Assembly (NCBI GenBank): GCA_050123375.1
Contig: JASFHF010000004.1
Location: forward strand, 9,524-73,523
DNA from: JASFHF01 sp050123375
Lineage (GTDB): Bacteria; Pseudomonadota; Gammaproteobacteria; UBA12402
Direction of reading: 5' to 3'
Length of the DNA stretch: 64,000 bases
Below, piece after piece: positions 49,478 to 58,764 of this stretch (its first letter is position 1; each line of letters starts with the position of its first letter). The notes under the pieces are model-generated. The model did no database searches, had not been told where the DNA came from, and was given only the letters and a program-made list of their open reading frames with translations. Both the position numbers and the translations under genes were made by a program.

Positions 49478-51313
49478 ATGTTAAATAAGAGAAATTTACA
49501 AAATTTAGTTACGTTGTTATTGGTATTGTTGTTGACAGGTTGTGCTAGCCGATATAAAACTTTTCCTCCGAATCATGTTTCGATGTCTTCAACAGCGGAA
49601 CAATATGTGCATAAAGCATCACAAACCACGGGAGAGGATAAGCAGAATTATCAAATTTTAGCGGTTAATCAATTAATTTCCGAAAATAATTCACGCGATA
49701 GTCAGCAATTATTAAATCAATTGAATAATAGTGTTTCCTTGAATAAAAAAATTGATGCACAAAAGAAAATTGTGCAAGCTAAATTTTATTTATTGCGTGA
49801 TCGTCCAAAAACCGCACTTAGAAAATTACATCAGATTACAAATCCTGTTGTTTTACCGCGCGAAGTTGCAAGAAGCTATTATACTACTGCAGCAGAAGCG
49901 CATTTGCGTAATAATAATTTAGCGTATAATACATTTGCATTAATTAGTTTGAATTCACTACTTGATGATCAAGCATCACGGGATAAAAATGCCGATTTAA
50001 TTTGGCGTAATTTACAAACTTTGTCTTTAGATAAATTACAATTGTTGCTGAAGCGTTGTAATACAACATTATTGCGAGGATGGATCAGTCTGGCCATCAT
50101 TGCGCATCAAGATGCAAATAATCCAGCAGTTTTATCTAAAGACATAGAAAATTGGCAGCAACGATATCAACAACATCCAGCTAATGATATTTTGCCGGAT
50201 CAGGATAAGATTGCTAATTTGGCTCAAGTAAATCCTCCAAAGCAGGTGGCGTTATTGTTACCGTTGCATGGCGGATTTGCTAAAATGGGTCAAACAGTGC
50301 GTGATGGTTTTATGACGGCATATTATGCCAATTTAAAGATGTTATCATCTCCGCCACAAATCAAGGTATATGATACAAGCGGTGCTGATGTGGTTGATTT
50401 ATATCAGCAGGCAATACAGGATGGTGCGCAATTTGTGATTGGTCCGTTGACTAAGCAAAATGTAGCCAAGCTTGCAAGCTGTAACAAATTTACTGTGCCG
50501 GTAGTAGCGTTGAATTATTTAGCTGATAATAATTTTGTGGATAATTTAGTGCAATTTGGTTTGTCTCCTAAACAATCGGTGCAGCAAGTTGCAGATGCAA
50601 TGTGGCAGCATAATATTAACAAAGTCTTAATAATTGTGCCGCAGGGTAATTGGGGAGATAAAGTTCAACAAACCTTTGTGCAAAAATGGCAACAGCTTGG
50701 CGGTTATATAATTGCAGCAATTAATTTTTCTGAGAAAGACAATATAACTGATGCAATTATGTCAGCTTTTAATATTGATCAAAGTAAACAGCGTGCACAG
50801 CAGCTACGAAATATAATTGGCAAAAACATTAAATTTATGCCGCGACGCCGGCAAGATATTAACGGAATTTTTTTGGTGGCGACGCCGGAACAAGCGCGGC
50901 AAATTAAGCCTTTATTGCAATTTTATTATGCAGGCAATTTACCAATTTTTTCAATTGCGAATATTTATGCTGGTTATAATTCGTCGCGGGACGATCGTGA
51001 TTTAAATAAAATTTATTTTGATGATATGCCGTGGTTATTGTACAAAACACCATACATTAATAAATTAAAGCAGCAAATACAAGCTGCATGGCCGAATAAT
51101 TTGCGTGCTAATAGTCGTTTGTATGGATTGGGTGTGGATGCTTTTACTCTTAGCTTGTTATTGCCGCGGTTAATGATATTGCCTAATTTTGCTTTGCATG
51201 GTGTTACAGGACAATTATATTTGAATTCAAATTTGCAAATTTATCGTCAATTATCTTGGGCACATTTTGTTGCTGGCACTCCGCGGGTTTCGCTTAATTT
51301 GTGTAATAGCTAG
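49478..51313 (+). CDS. lpoA: LpoA-like penicillin-binding protein activator lipoprotein
   Basis: 611 aa. A lipoprotein signal ends in L-L-T-G-C at Cys22. An N-terminal helical TPR-like part (about 50-230) is followed by a periplasmic-binding-like domain (from about 250: QVALLLPLHGGFAKMGQTVRDGFM, IGPLTKQNV). LpoA activates PBP1a from the outer membrane. The gene order lpoA-yraN-diaA-dolP is the same as in E. coli. Confidence 0.92.
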   Translation: MLNKRNLQNLVTLLLVLLLTGCASRYKTFPPNHVSMSSTAEQYVHKASQTTGEDKQNYQILAVNQLISENNSRDSQQLLNQLNNSVSLNKKIDAQKKIVQAKFYLLRDRPKTALRKLHQITNPVVLPREVARSYYTTAAEAHLRNNNLAYNTFALISLNSLLDDQASRDKNADLIWRNLQTLSLDKLQLLLKRCNTTLLRGWISLAIIAHQDANNPAVLSKDIENWQQRYQQHPANDILPDQDKIANLAQVNPPKQVALLLPLHGGFAKMGQTVRDGFMTAYYANLKMLSSPPQIKVYDTSGADVVDLYQQAIQDGAQFVIGPLTKQNVAKLASCNKFTVPVVALNYLADNNFVDNLVQFGLSPKQSVQQVADAMWQHNINKVLIIVPQGNWGDKVQQTFVQKWQQLGGYIIAAINFSEKDNITDAIMSAFNIDQSKQRAQQLRNIIGKNIKFMPRRRQDINGIFLVATPEQARQIKPLLQFYYAGNLPIFSIANIYAGYNSSRDDRDLNKIYFDDMPWLLYKTPYINKLKQQIQAAWPNNLRANSRLYGLGVDAFTLSLLLPRLMILPNFALHGVTGQLYLNSNLQIYRQLSWAHFVAGTPRVSLNLCNS

Positions 51314-51322
51314 ATTTTTTAA

Positions 51323-51390
51323 GGGACGGAGCTTTACATAATTACAAAGCAACAAGCAAAGCTTTGTAATTATGTAATAGCTCGCGTCCC
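51323..51390. repeat. Palindromic repeat F, between lpoA and yraN
   Basis: Arms GGGACGGAGCTTTACATAAT / ATTATGTAATAGCTCGCGTCCC extended by TACAAAGC / GCTTTGTA. The loop has AACAAGCAAA. One extra A in the right arm makes a bulge. Confidence 0.92.
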
Positions 51391-51409
51391 GCTTAATTCT
51401 TTGGATATT

Positions 51410-51778
51410 ATGAACACTGAATATCACCCGCATCGTTTTGGTAAGTATGCTGAAGAGCAAGTTTGTAAATATTTGCAGCGGCAGAAATTGCAATTAGTTG
51501 AACGTAATTACGCTTGTCGTTGCGGTGAAATTGATCTTATTATGCGGGATCAAGATTGTATAGTATTTGTCGAAGTGCGGGCGCGTGTTGGACAGGATTT
51601 TCGCGATAGTTTAGAGAGTGTAGATTATCATAAGCAGCATAAAATTATACGAGCGGCAACTTATTATTTACAAAAGACTGGGCAGCTGAATAAGGTTTTT
51701 TGCCGGTTTGATGTGATGGCAGTAAAACTGCAAAATGAACAATTGCAGTTTCATTGGGTTAAGAATGCTTTTTGCTGA
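51410..51778 (+). CDS. yraN: YraN family (UPF0102) predicted endonuclease-like protein
   Basis: About 122 aa. FGKYAEEQVCKYLQRQKLQLVERNY, CGEIDLIMRDQDCIVFVEVRAR and HKIIRAATYYL match UPF0102, a PD-(D/E)XK-fold family with the E-I-D-L and V-E-V-R core. Function is unproven; a link to recombination or DNA uptake is proposed. Start ATG 51410 is taken over TTG 51401. Confidence 0.93.
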   Translation: MNTEYHPHRFGKYAEEQVCKYLQRQKLQLVERNYACRCGEIDLIMRDQDCIVFVEVRARVGQDFRDSLESVDYHKQHKIIRAATYYLQKTGQLNKVFCRFDVMAVKLQNEQLQFHWVKNAFC

Positions 51779-51807
51779 CATAAGAGTTGCATTTTGCTAA
51801 ACTTATT

Positions 51808-51867
51808 GGGGTCGCATCTTCACTCATTACATGTGCGAAGCTATGTAATGAGTGAAGATGCGACCCC
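51808..51867. repeat. Palindromic repeat G, between yraN and diaA
   Basis: Perfect 25-bp arms (51808-51832, 51843-51867) with a 10-nt loop GTGCGAAGCT. The arms are identical to repeat A 42 kb away. The diaA ribosome site follows within 15 bp, so the hairpin may influence its translation. Confidence 0.96.
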
Positions 51868-51883
51868 ATATATGGAGAAAACT

Positions 51884-52480
51884 ATGGATATTCTTGATCA
51901 AATCAAAATGCATTTTAGTGAAAGTTTAGAAACTAAGGCGCGTTCAGCCGAGATTTTGCCTGAACAAATTGCTAAAGCTGCAAGAGTAATGGCGGCTTGT
52001 TTAATTCTTGAACGCAAAATATTGTGTTGTGGAAATGGTGGTTCTGCTTGTGATGCTGAGCATTTTGCTGGTGAATTGCTTAATCGGTTAGAGCAGGAAA
52101 GACCTGCATTACCAGCAATTGTGTTAAATGCAAATATGGCAGCGATTACTGCGATTGCTAATGATTATGATTATAGTGATGTGTTTGCTAAACAAATACA
52201 GGCATTAGGCAAACCGCGGGATGTTTTGCTGGTAATTTCTACCAGTGGTGATTCAGCAAATATTTTGCGGGCAGTAGAGGTTGCACGTGAGAAACAAATG
52301 TCAATAATAGCATTAACTGGGAATAAAGGAGGGAAATTAGCTTCCTTATTAGTAGGTGATAATGATATTGAAATTCGGGTACCGGCTACGCGTACGATGC
52401 GTATTCAAGAAGTGCATGCTTTGGTAATTCATTGTTTGTGTGATTTGATTGATCAGCAGTTGTTTGGAGAAATGCTATGA
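51884..52480 (+). CDS. diaA: SIS-domain protein DiaA (DnaA initiator-associating)
   Basis: About 198 aa, phosphoheptose-isomerase-like SIS fold: CCGNGGSACDAEHFAGEL, ISTSGDSANILRA, RTMRIQEVHALVIH. DiaA helps load DnaA at oriC; GmhA, a close relative, makes heptose for LPS. The position between yraN and dolP favours DiaA. Start ATG 51884 has GGAG 8 bp upstream; earlier starts would fall next to or inside the palindrome. The stop overlaps the dolP ATG. Confidence 0.87.
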   Translation: MDILDQIKMHFSESLETKARSAEILPEQIAKAARVMAACLILERKILCCGNGGSACDAEHFAGELLNRLEQERPALPAIVLNANMAAITAIANDYDYSDVFAKQIQALGKPRDVLLVISTSGDSANILRAVEVAREKQMSIIALTGNKGGKLASLLVGDNDIEIRVPATRTMRIQEVHALVIHCLCDLIDQQLFGEML

Positions 52481-53211
52481 TTAAAAAAATTCTATTGGTT
52501 TTGTCAATAATGTGTTTGCTGCAAGGTTGTGTGCCGGTAGTAGCTGGAGCAGCAGTTGGCGCTGCGGGAGGTGTGGTTTTATATGATCGTCGTCCAGTTA
52601 AGATAATGATGCAGGATAATTCTATATCTTATACGATTGAAAAAAAATTATTTGATGTCGAAAAAATTCGCACTCAGTGTCATATAGTGGTTACTGCTTA
52701 TAATGGGGTGGTGTTGTTAGTCGGTCAAGCAGCAACGAACGAGCTTAAAGATCAAGTTACTGCAATAGCAAAAACGGTACCAAAAGTTAAGCGTATTTAT
52801 AATGAAGTTGTTATTGGAACACCAACTGCTTATTTAATTAGAACTAATGATTCATGGATTACTACAAAAGTAAAAGCTAAATTACTAACGGCAAAGCATT
52901 TGCGGTCAGGACAGTTTAAAATTTTAACTGAAAATGGTGTTGTGTATATGATGGGAACGGTGAGTCGTTCGCAAGCACAATCGGCGGTTAATATAGTTAG
53001 GCATGTTGATGGAGTTAAAAAAGTTGTGAAGGTGTTTGAGTATACGCGTGCAGTGGGGACAGCCGGTAATAATGTTAGTGATACTAATAATAATGATAGG
53101 ACTGCAAGTGTTAATAGTAAAAAAACCGTAAATTATACTACATCTTCAGTTGGTCAACCTCCCGCAATGGCTCAAACAGATGAAGCATTATATAGGCAAA
53201 ACGGAGCATAA
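52477..53211 (+). CDS. dolP: BON-domain outer-membrane lipoprotein DolP
   Basis: 244 aa. Lipoprotein signal with L-L-Q-G-C at Cys18. Two BON domains follow (about 65-115 and 125-190, with VVLLVGQAATNELKDQV and VVYMMGTVSRSQAQSAV). DolP (YraP) protects outer-membrane integrity. The final 50 residues are a Ser/Thr/Asn-rich low-complexity tail longer than in E. coli. Confidence 0.93.
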   Translation: MIKKILLVLSIMCLLQGCVPVVAGAAVGAAGGVVLYDRRPVKIMMQDNSISYTIEKKLFDVEKIRTQCHIVVTAYNGVVLLVGQAATNELKDQVTAIAKTVPKVKRIYNEVVIGTPTAYLIRTNDSWITTKVKAKLLTAKHLRSGQFKILTENGVVYMMGTVSRSQAQSAVNIVRHVDGVKKVVKVFEYTRAVGTAGNNVSDTNNNDRTASVNSKKTVNYTTSSVGQPPAMAQTDEALYRQNGA

Positions 53212-53213
53212 TT

Positions 53214-54761
53214 TTGAAAGTTGCTGGTAGCGATCGTGCAGCATATTATTTTTGGTTGATATTATGCTGCTTTTTTGTTATTGCCGTCTTGATGCAAAGT
53301 AGTATATTTTGTAATACTGATGCACGGTGGTTGCTGCATGCAACTGCTAAATTTATTAACGGCGGCAAATATTATCATGATTTTTTTGAAACTAATCCGC
53401 CGATGATTTTATATCTTAATATTCCTCCAGTATTATTGGTAAAATTTTTGCATTTACCGCTTGGTTTTATATTTCGTGCTTATGTGTTTTTATTGGCGGT
53501 TTTTTCTTTGGCTATTTGTTCAGTATTGTTGAAAAAAATCTACCATGATCGTCCCAAATGGATGCTGCGTATATTTATATGTGCGCTTGCTTATGTTTTT
53601 GTTATTGTGCCAGCACATACTTTTGGTGAGCGCGAGCATTTGGCGTTATTGTTAACGGCACCGTATTTTTTTCTTGCGGTTTTGCGTGGTGGTAATTACA
53701 AGGTATCAATTAAGTTAGCGGTTTTAGTTGGTATTTTAGCTGGATGTGGTTTTGCGATAAAGCCGTATTTTGTAATTCCGTTTGGGTTGATTGAGTTATA
53801 TTTAATATTTAGCAATAAAAAGCTATTTGCCTGGTTGCGATTAGAAACATTAATAATTATTGGTATTTTAATTTTATATTTAGCTGTAATTTTTATTTTT
53901 ACTCCAGAATATATTACTCAGGTAGTACCTTTAGCATGGCAGTTTTATTTTAGTTCAGTAGGTAAGCCATACATATATGTATTTGGCTCAATTTGGATGA
54001 TGTTTTTTTTGCTGTCATCCGGATGTTTTGTGCTGTTTTACGAATTGGTTGAACAAAGAAAATTTGTTATCATTTTATTTTTAGCGTCCGCGGGTTTTAT
54101 TGGTGCTTATGTATTGCAGCATACTATGTGGTTTTATCATGCGCTGCCTTCTTATGCTTTTTCTTTGTTGCTGCTTGTACAATTATTACAAGAAATAATT
54201 TTCAAGCCAGCGGCTGTAATAATTAGCTACAAACGAATTAAAATCTTTTTTTTAGTTTTGATGATGGTTATATTTGGTTTATTTGTTCCATTTGAAGTTT
54301 TTTATACGATTTTTTCTAGTAATACTTCGCCTAAAGTTGAGCGGGTGATTGGGTTTATTCAGCATAATACACCGAATCATAAAGTGTATTTTTTTACAAC
54401 TAGTCTTGATTTAACGTACAGAATTATTGATAAAGCTGGATTACAATCGGTTTCACGTTTTCCCAGTCAATTATTGTTGCCAGGGATGCTTAAGCGGCTG
54501 AGTTTAGCAAAAACAACAGAGCAGAAAAATACGATTAACCGTTATAAACAGCAAATTATCGATGCGGTAATTGAAGATTTGAGTTTATCTAAGCCGGATT
54601 TAATTATTATAGCTGATGCAAAATATAATTCGTTGCTTTCACCCTATAATTTTTCTTATATTAAATTTTTTTCACAAGATCCAAGATTTAGGAAAATATT
54701 TAAATTATATAGCAAAGTTTATAAGATGGGCAGTTTAACTTTCTATCGCAGAAGGAAATGA
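53214..54761 (+). CDS. GT39-like membrane glycosyltransferase, paralog 1
   Basis: 515 aa, about 11 membrane segments. The first periplasmic loop has N-T-D-A-R-W, HDFFETNPPMILYLN and GEREHLALLL, the pattern of GT-C mannosyl/ArnT-type transferases with an acidic catalytic residue early. The start is TTG 53214, with GGAG 8 bp before, right after dolP. About 160 bp later comes a paralog of similar length with the same loops (ETNPPLILY, SFGEREHFAIML, ASRFPSQLF). Substrate unknown. Confidence 0.7.
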   Translation: MKVAGSDRAAYYFWLILCCFFVIAVLMQSSIFCNTDARWLLHATAKFINGGKYYHDFFETNPPMILYLNIPPVLLVKFLHLPLGFIFRAYVFLLAVFSLAICSVLLKKIYHDRPKWMLRIFICALAYVFVIVPAHTFGEREHLALLLTAPYFFLAVLRGGNYKVSIKLAVLVGILAGCGFAIKPYFVIPFGLIELYLIFSNKKLFAWLRLETLIIIGILILYLAVIFIFTPEYITQVVPLAWQFYFSSVGKPYIYVFGSIWMMFFLLSSGCFVLFYELVEQRKFVIILFLASAGFIGAYVLQHTMWFYHALPSYAFSLLLLVQLLQEIIFKPAAVIISYKRIKIFFLVLMMVIFGLFVPFEVFYTIFSSNTSPKVERVIGFIQHNTPNHKVYFFTTSLDLTYRIIDKAGLQSVSRFPSQLLLPGMLKRLSLAKTTEQKNTINRYKQQIIDAVIEDLSLSKPDLIIIADAKYNSLLSPYNFSYIKFFSQDPRFRKIFKLYSKVYKMGSLTFYRRRK

Positions 54762-54795
54762 GATATCGTTAGCATGAATGGATAGCACAAATGAA

Positions 54796-54841
54796 ACCAG
54801 TGATTTTACAGTGCCAGTAAGTTTGCTGTAAAATCACTGGT
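54796..54841. repeat. Palindrome M, between the two GT39-like genes
   Basis: ACCAGTGATTTTACAG and its exact complement (16-bp arms) with a 14-nt loop. No T-run follows, so it is unlikely to be a simple terminator. Its sequence is different from the main family. Confidence 0.85.
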
Positions 54842-54952
54842 AAGCAAGCACATTTGTAGCTTAAAAAGAACACGAATCTTGCGTGCGCGGTAGTTGCCAC
54901 TGAAATAAAATATAGATTTTTGTATGTTCGTTACTTGAAATGGGATAAGTAT

Positions 54953-56527
54953 ATGTTAAGTATATCAAACAATAACAAGTGTTATTATTGGCTGTTAACA
55001 ATTTTGTGTGTGTTTGTTATCGGTATTATAGTGCAGGTAAACACGATGTTAAATTTTGATGTGAGCTGGCTGATGAAGGCTGCGAATCAATTATTGAGCG
55101 GCAGACATTATTATGTTGATTTTATCGAAACTAATCCGCCGTTGATTTTATATGTATATATGCCGGCTATTATCATATCTAAGATGATGCATTTAAGTTA
55201 TGCAGTTGCTTTTAAAATTTATACTTTTGTAGTGCTTGCCGGCGTAATTTTTTTGTGTAATATTTTGATGCGAGGTATTTTTGATCGCAACAATCAAAAT
55301 ATTCGTTATGGTTTATTGATTGCAATAACATTTGCTTTGACATTAATGCCTGGTTATTCATTTGGTGAACGTGAACATTTTGCAATAATGTTAACTTTGC
55401 CATATTTATTTTTATTGGATTTGCGTTTAGCAGATAAAATTTTAAATTATTATTTGGTTATTTTGATTGGAATTATTGCTGGAATTGGTTTTGCGATCAA
55501 GCCGTATTTTTTATTTGTTTTAATTGCGTGTGAGTTATATTTTATTTATAAAAAACGTAATTTGTTCGCTTGTTTTCGTTTGGAAACAATTGTTATTGCG
55601 TTGGTTATTTTGTTGTATGTGGTATCGCTTTTTTTATTGACTCCTAATTATCTTTTTAAAGTTTGGCCGCTAGTTTATCATTTATATTTTGTTGCAGCAA
55701 AAGAGCCGTTTGGCGCTATGTTGGCTCAGTTGGCGATTGTGTTTTGGTTGGTGGCATTAGGTTTTTATTGTTTTTTATATGAAAAAATTCGATATAAAAA
55801 TTTAGCTGAAATATTATTGTTTGCTTCGGTAGGATATTTAGCTGCTTATTTTGTCCAGCATACTACTTGGTATTATCATCTGCTGCCGGCACAAGTCATT
55901 GTAACTATTTTAGTGGTGTTATTTTTGTGTGAAAGATTGTTTGATTTAATTGAAAATTATCAGGCAGGTGTTAGTTGGCGCAGCATTGTGTTGCTTATAT
56001 TGCTGCAATTATCGTTGCTGATTTTTCCGGTTATGTCCACAGTCAGGCGTATTGCAATGGGAACGATATCAAATAAGCATATACAAACTAATAAATTATT
56101 TGTGTATGCCAGGCAGCACATGTATAAACAAAAAATTTATATTTTTGCTTTACAAATCCCGATGATTTCATATTTGTTGGATGATGCGCAGGCTACTTCT
56201 GCATCACGTTTTCCTAGTCAATTATTCATGCCTGGTTTAGTTTTTTTATCTAATCAGACTGATTTGCATGTTGCACAAAAAGATCGATTACAGAAACAAA
56301 AGCAAGAAATAATTAATATTGTTGTAGCTGATTTACAAAAACATCAGCCAAAATATATTTTGGTTGATATGCGTAAACGGAATTTGTATCCTAATAAGCA
56401 TCAGTTTGATTACATCAGGTTTTTTTCGCAAGATCCGCGTTTTCATAAATTTTTTAAGAATTATAAATATCTAACTACTTTAGAGCATTTTGATATTTAT
56501 AGTTCTAAAAGTAATTGTAAATTCTAA
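54953..56527 (+). CDS. GT39-like membrane glycosyltransferase, paralog 2
   Basis: About 524 aa and the same topology as the preceding gene. Shared blocks include NFDVSWL, DFIETNPPLILY, GYSFGEREHFAIMLTLPY, GIGFAIKPYF, VQHTTWYYHLLP, ASRFPSQLFMPG and FFSQDPRFHKFFKNY, so the pair arose by duplication. ATG 54953 is preferred to TTG 54920. Both may add sugars to LPS or another polyprenyl-linked glycan. Confidence 0.7.
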   Translation: MLSISNNNKCYYWLLTILCVFVIGIIVQVNTMLNFDVSWLMKAANQLLSGRHYYVDFIETNPPLILYVYMPAIIISKMMHLSYAVAFKIYTFVVLAGVIFLCNILMRGIFDRNNQNIRYGLLIAITFALTLMPGYSFGEREHFAIMLTLPYLFLLDLRLADKILNYYLVILIGIIAGIGFAIKPYFLFVLIACELYFIYKKRNLFACFRLETIVIALVILLYVVSLFLLTPNYLFKVWPLVYHLYFVAAKEPFGAMLAQLAIVFWLVALGFYCFLYEKIRYKNLAEILLFASVGYLAAYFVQHTTWYYHLLPAQVIVTILVVLFLCERLFDLIENYQAGVSWRSIVLLILLQLSLLIFPVMSTVRRIAMGTISNKHIQTNKLFVYARQHMYKQKIYIFALQIPMISYLLDDAQATSASRFPSQLFMPGLVFLSNQTDLHVAQKDRLQKQKQEIINIVVADLQKHQPKYILVDMRKRNLYPNKHQFDYIRFFSQDPRFHKFFKNYKYLTTLEHFDIYSSKSNCKF

Positions 56528-56714
56528 GTTTTTTGTAACTGTTGTATAGTAAATAAACAATAGTATATTGATTTAGTGTTGTAAAATACACAGATGCTTA
56601 ATGAAAATTATTAAATGTAGACTTTTTTACAATTTTTATTGATTTTTTAAAAGTTTTGGAAGTAAAATCTACTGCAAGTAATGCAAAAGCTAAAATTAAT
56701 ATGAGGATATAATC

Positions 56715-57173
56715 GTGTTTAACTGGATAAAAACAAAAGTGAAGGAGATAAATAACAAAGTGAAAAAGCTAATTTATGGCAAAGATAAGCCTTGTTATGC
56801 AGAACGGGAAGATCTTACTTCTATAATAGCAATATGTGAATCGCTTTGTTTGATGGTAGGTGCATGTTTTAAGATCAGATCTTATGAGTCTCCGTATCAA
56901 AATAATTCTATGGTTAATTCTGTACTGCAACTGGGAGGTTGTATGTTTGCAGGGTTAGTTTTAGGGGTAATGTCATTTGAAATAAAGAGATATTCAAAAG
57001 ATTTAGATATTTCAAAAAAGGAATGTCGTGAAGAAAGGTATGAACCCTCCAGAAAAAAAACAAGAGAAATTTTTTTTAAAGTACATAAACAGGATGAACA
57101 GATTTTTAAAGTACATAAACAGGATGAACAGATTAAAGATAATCATAAAGAATTCATTATGTCTCCAAAATAA
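56715..57173 (+). CDS. Small membrane protein with a duplicated tail, unknown function
   Basis: 152 aa from GTG 56715, preceded by GAGGATA. An upstream ATG at 56701 meets a stop after three codons. Two hydrophobic segments (about 34-52 and 72-92) are followed by a basic, charged tail. The tail contains FKVHKQDEQI twice in a row, from an exact 30-bp tandem DNA repeat (57074-57133). I do not recognise a family. Charged tail and lack of homology would suit a lineage-specific or effector protein, but this is a guess. Confidence 0.6.
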   Translation: MFNWIKTKVKEINNKVKKLIYGKDKPCYAEREDLTSIIAICESLCLMVGACFKIRSYESPYQNNSMVNSVLQLGGCMFAGLVLGVMSFEIKRYSKDLDISKKECREERYEPSRKKTREIFFKVHKQDEQIFKVHKQDEQIKDNHKEFIMSPK

Positions 57174-57525
57174 ATATGTAGCATATAAATCATTGGTAAA
57201 ATCTAAATAATAATGCTATGCTTTCCCGTATGAATTATTATAGCAGGTACAACTCATTGAAAATATTGGATATTGTTTTTTTCGGGTTTGCTTGTGTTGT
57301 TCGTTTTTTTGCCTCTTGTTGTTGTATCATCCTGTTCTGATGGCTATACCTTTTGGTTTTGCGGCGTTGGAGCAGGTAAAAAATCCGCGAAATCAATTAA
57401 AAATTTTTTATTAATTACAAATTTAGTCGGGACGTGTGCTTCACATAATTACAAGTGCGCAGCTTTGTAATTATGTGAAGCACCGTCCCTCAAAAGAATT
57501 ATATAAGAACATCGGAGCAAAACAC
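57174..57525. other. Gap with a weak small ORF and a palindromic repeat
   Basis: 352 bp. A TTG-started frame at 57273-57470 (65 codons) begins with a hydrophobic, signal-like stretch LLVLFVFLPLVVVSSC, but it has no ATG and runs into the palindrome at 57429-57489. I do not accept it as a gene. The remaining DNA is AT-rich with no other signal I can support. Confidence 0.6.
57429..57489. repeat. Palindromic repeat H, upstream of the MFS gene
   Basis: Arms GGGACGTGTGCTTCACATAA / TTATGTGAAGCACCGTCCC with ATTACAAG/TTTGTAAT continuation and a short loop GTGCGCAG. It ends 36 bp before the MFS start codon. Confidence 0.92.
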
Positions 57526-58764
57526 ATGAGTTCTGTGAAAGTTAACAGTTCGAAGGCAATATTTCTTTATATATTGGTGGTTTTGTTTTTGATATTTGAG
57601 ATGGGGGTGCAAGTTTCTCCTAGTGTGATGGCAAGTCAGTTAATGCGTGATTTGAATATTGGAACACTAGGTTTAGGAGTAATGTCCGGATTTTATTTTT
57701 ATACTTATGCCATTATGCAGGTTCCTTCAGGATTGTTACATGATAGGTTTAGTCCAAGGATAATTATTGTTATCTCAATTATGGTTTGTGCGATTGGTTC
57801 ATTGATGTTTGGGTTATCACAAAATATTTTTATTGGAAGTTTAGCGCGATTATTGATGGGTGGTGGTTCGGCTTTTGCTTTTGTGTCAGTATTAGTTATT
57901 ATTTTTGATTTATTTCAATCAAAATATTTTGCTTTTCTTACAGGGATTACTCAAATGCTTGCGGCTTTTGGAGCTATTTTAGGACAAACTCCATTAAGTA
58001 AATTGGTGGAATTCATTGGTTGGCGTAATACTATGTTTGTACTTGCTGCAATTGGTTTTATTCTTGCGTTTGTAACTTTTAGTTTTATTAAATATAAAAG
58101 AAACGCAAGTTCAAGTACTCTTGCAGTCAATAGCTTTAATCTAACCAATAGTTTCAAAATTATTTTATCTAATCAGCAAACTTGGTATATAGCATTGTAT
58201 GCGTTTTTGCTTTGGGTACCGATGTCTGGTTTTGCATCATTATGGGGCGTTCCTTACTTAGAGAAAGTTTATAAATTAAATCATGCTGCGGCGTCTGGTG
58301 TATGTTCTTTAATGTGGTTTGGTTTGGCATTATTTAGTCCGATTTTAGGCTGGTTATCAACTTTAATTGGTAGAAGAACAATACCATTGGTTTTTTCTGC
58401 ATTTTTAGGAAGTGTTGCTTTTGTTGTTGTGATTCTTTTTTCTAATTTGCCTGGGTGGTTGTTAGGTATAGTGTTATTTTTAGCTGGTGCGGGATGTGCT
58501 GGTCAGGCGCTTAGTTTTAGTGTGGTGAAAGAAAACAATTTAAGATATATGCGGGCAACGGCTATTGGTGTTAATAATATGGCGATGGTTATTTCGGGCG
58601 CTATAGTTCAGCCTTTAATGGGGAAATTATTACAATTTCATGTTTCATTTATGTCTTCATTTAAATTAAGCATGTTGATAATTTTATTTAGTTATATTGC
58701 TGCAGTGCTAGTGTCATGGCTAAAAATAAATGAGACATATTGTTTGGATGTTACAAAGAATTAA
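57526..58764 (+). CDS. MFS transporter, Legionella/Coxiella type
   Basis: About 412 aa, 12 membrane segments. FEMGVQVSPSVMASQLMRDLNI, YTYAIMQVPSGLLHDRFSPR and RLLMGGGSAFAF match a transporter family common in Legionellales, related to the phagosomal Pht nutrient transporters. Start ATG 57526 has CGGAGC upstream; the longer frame from 57436 starts inside a palindrome. It is related to the MFS gene at 60754. Substrate unknown. Confidence 0.85.
   Translation: MSSVKVNSSKAIFLYILVVLFLIFEMGVQVSPSVMASQLMRDLNIGTLGLGVMSGFYFYTYAIMQVPSGLLHDRFSPRIIIVISIMVCAIGSLMFGLSQNIFIGSLARLLMGGGSAFAFVSVLVIIFDLFQSKYFAFLTGITQMLAAFGAILGQTPLSKLVEFIGWRNTMFVLAAIGFILAFVTFSFIKYKRNASSSTLAVNSFNLTNSFKIILSNQQTWYIALYAFLLWVPMSGFASLWGVPYLEKVYKLNHAAASGVCSLMWFGLALFSPILGWLSTLIGRRTIPLVFSAFLGSVAFVVVILFSNLPGWLLGIVLFLAGAGCAGQALSFSVVKENNLRYMRATAIGVNNMAMVISGAIVQPLMGKLLQFHVSFMSSFKLSMLIILFSYIAAVLVSWLKINETYCLDVTKN

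Noticed and set aside
57273..57470. Small secreted protein gene with a signal-like start
   Set aside because: TTG start only, and the 3' third lies in a palindromic repeat.
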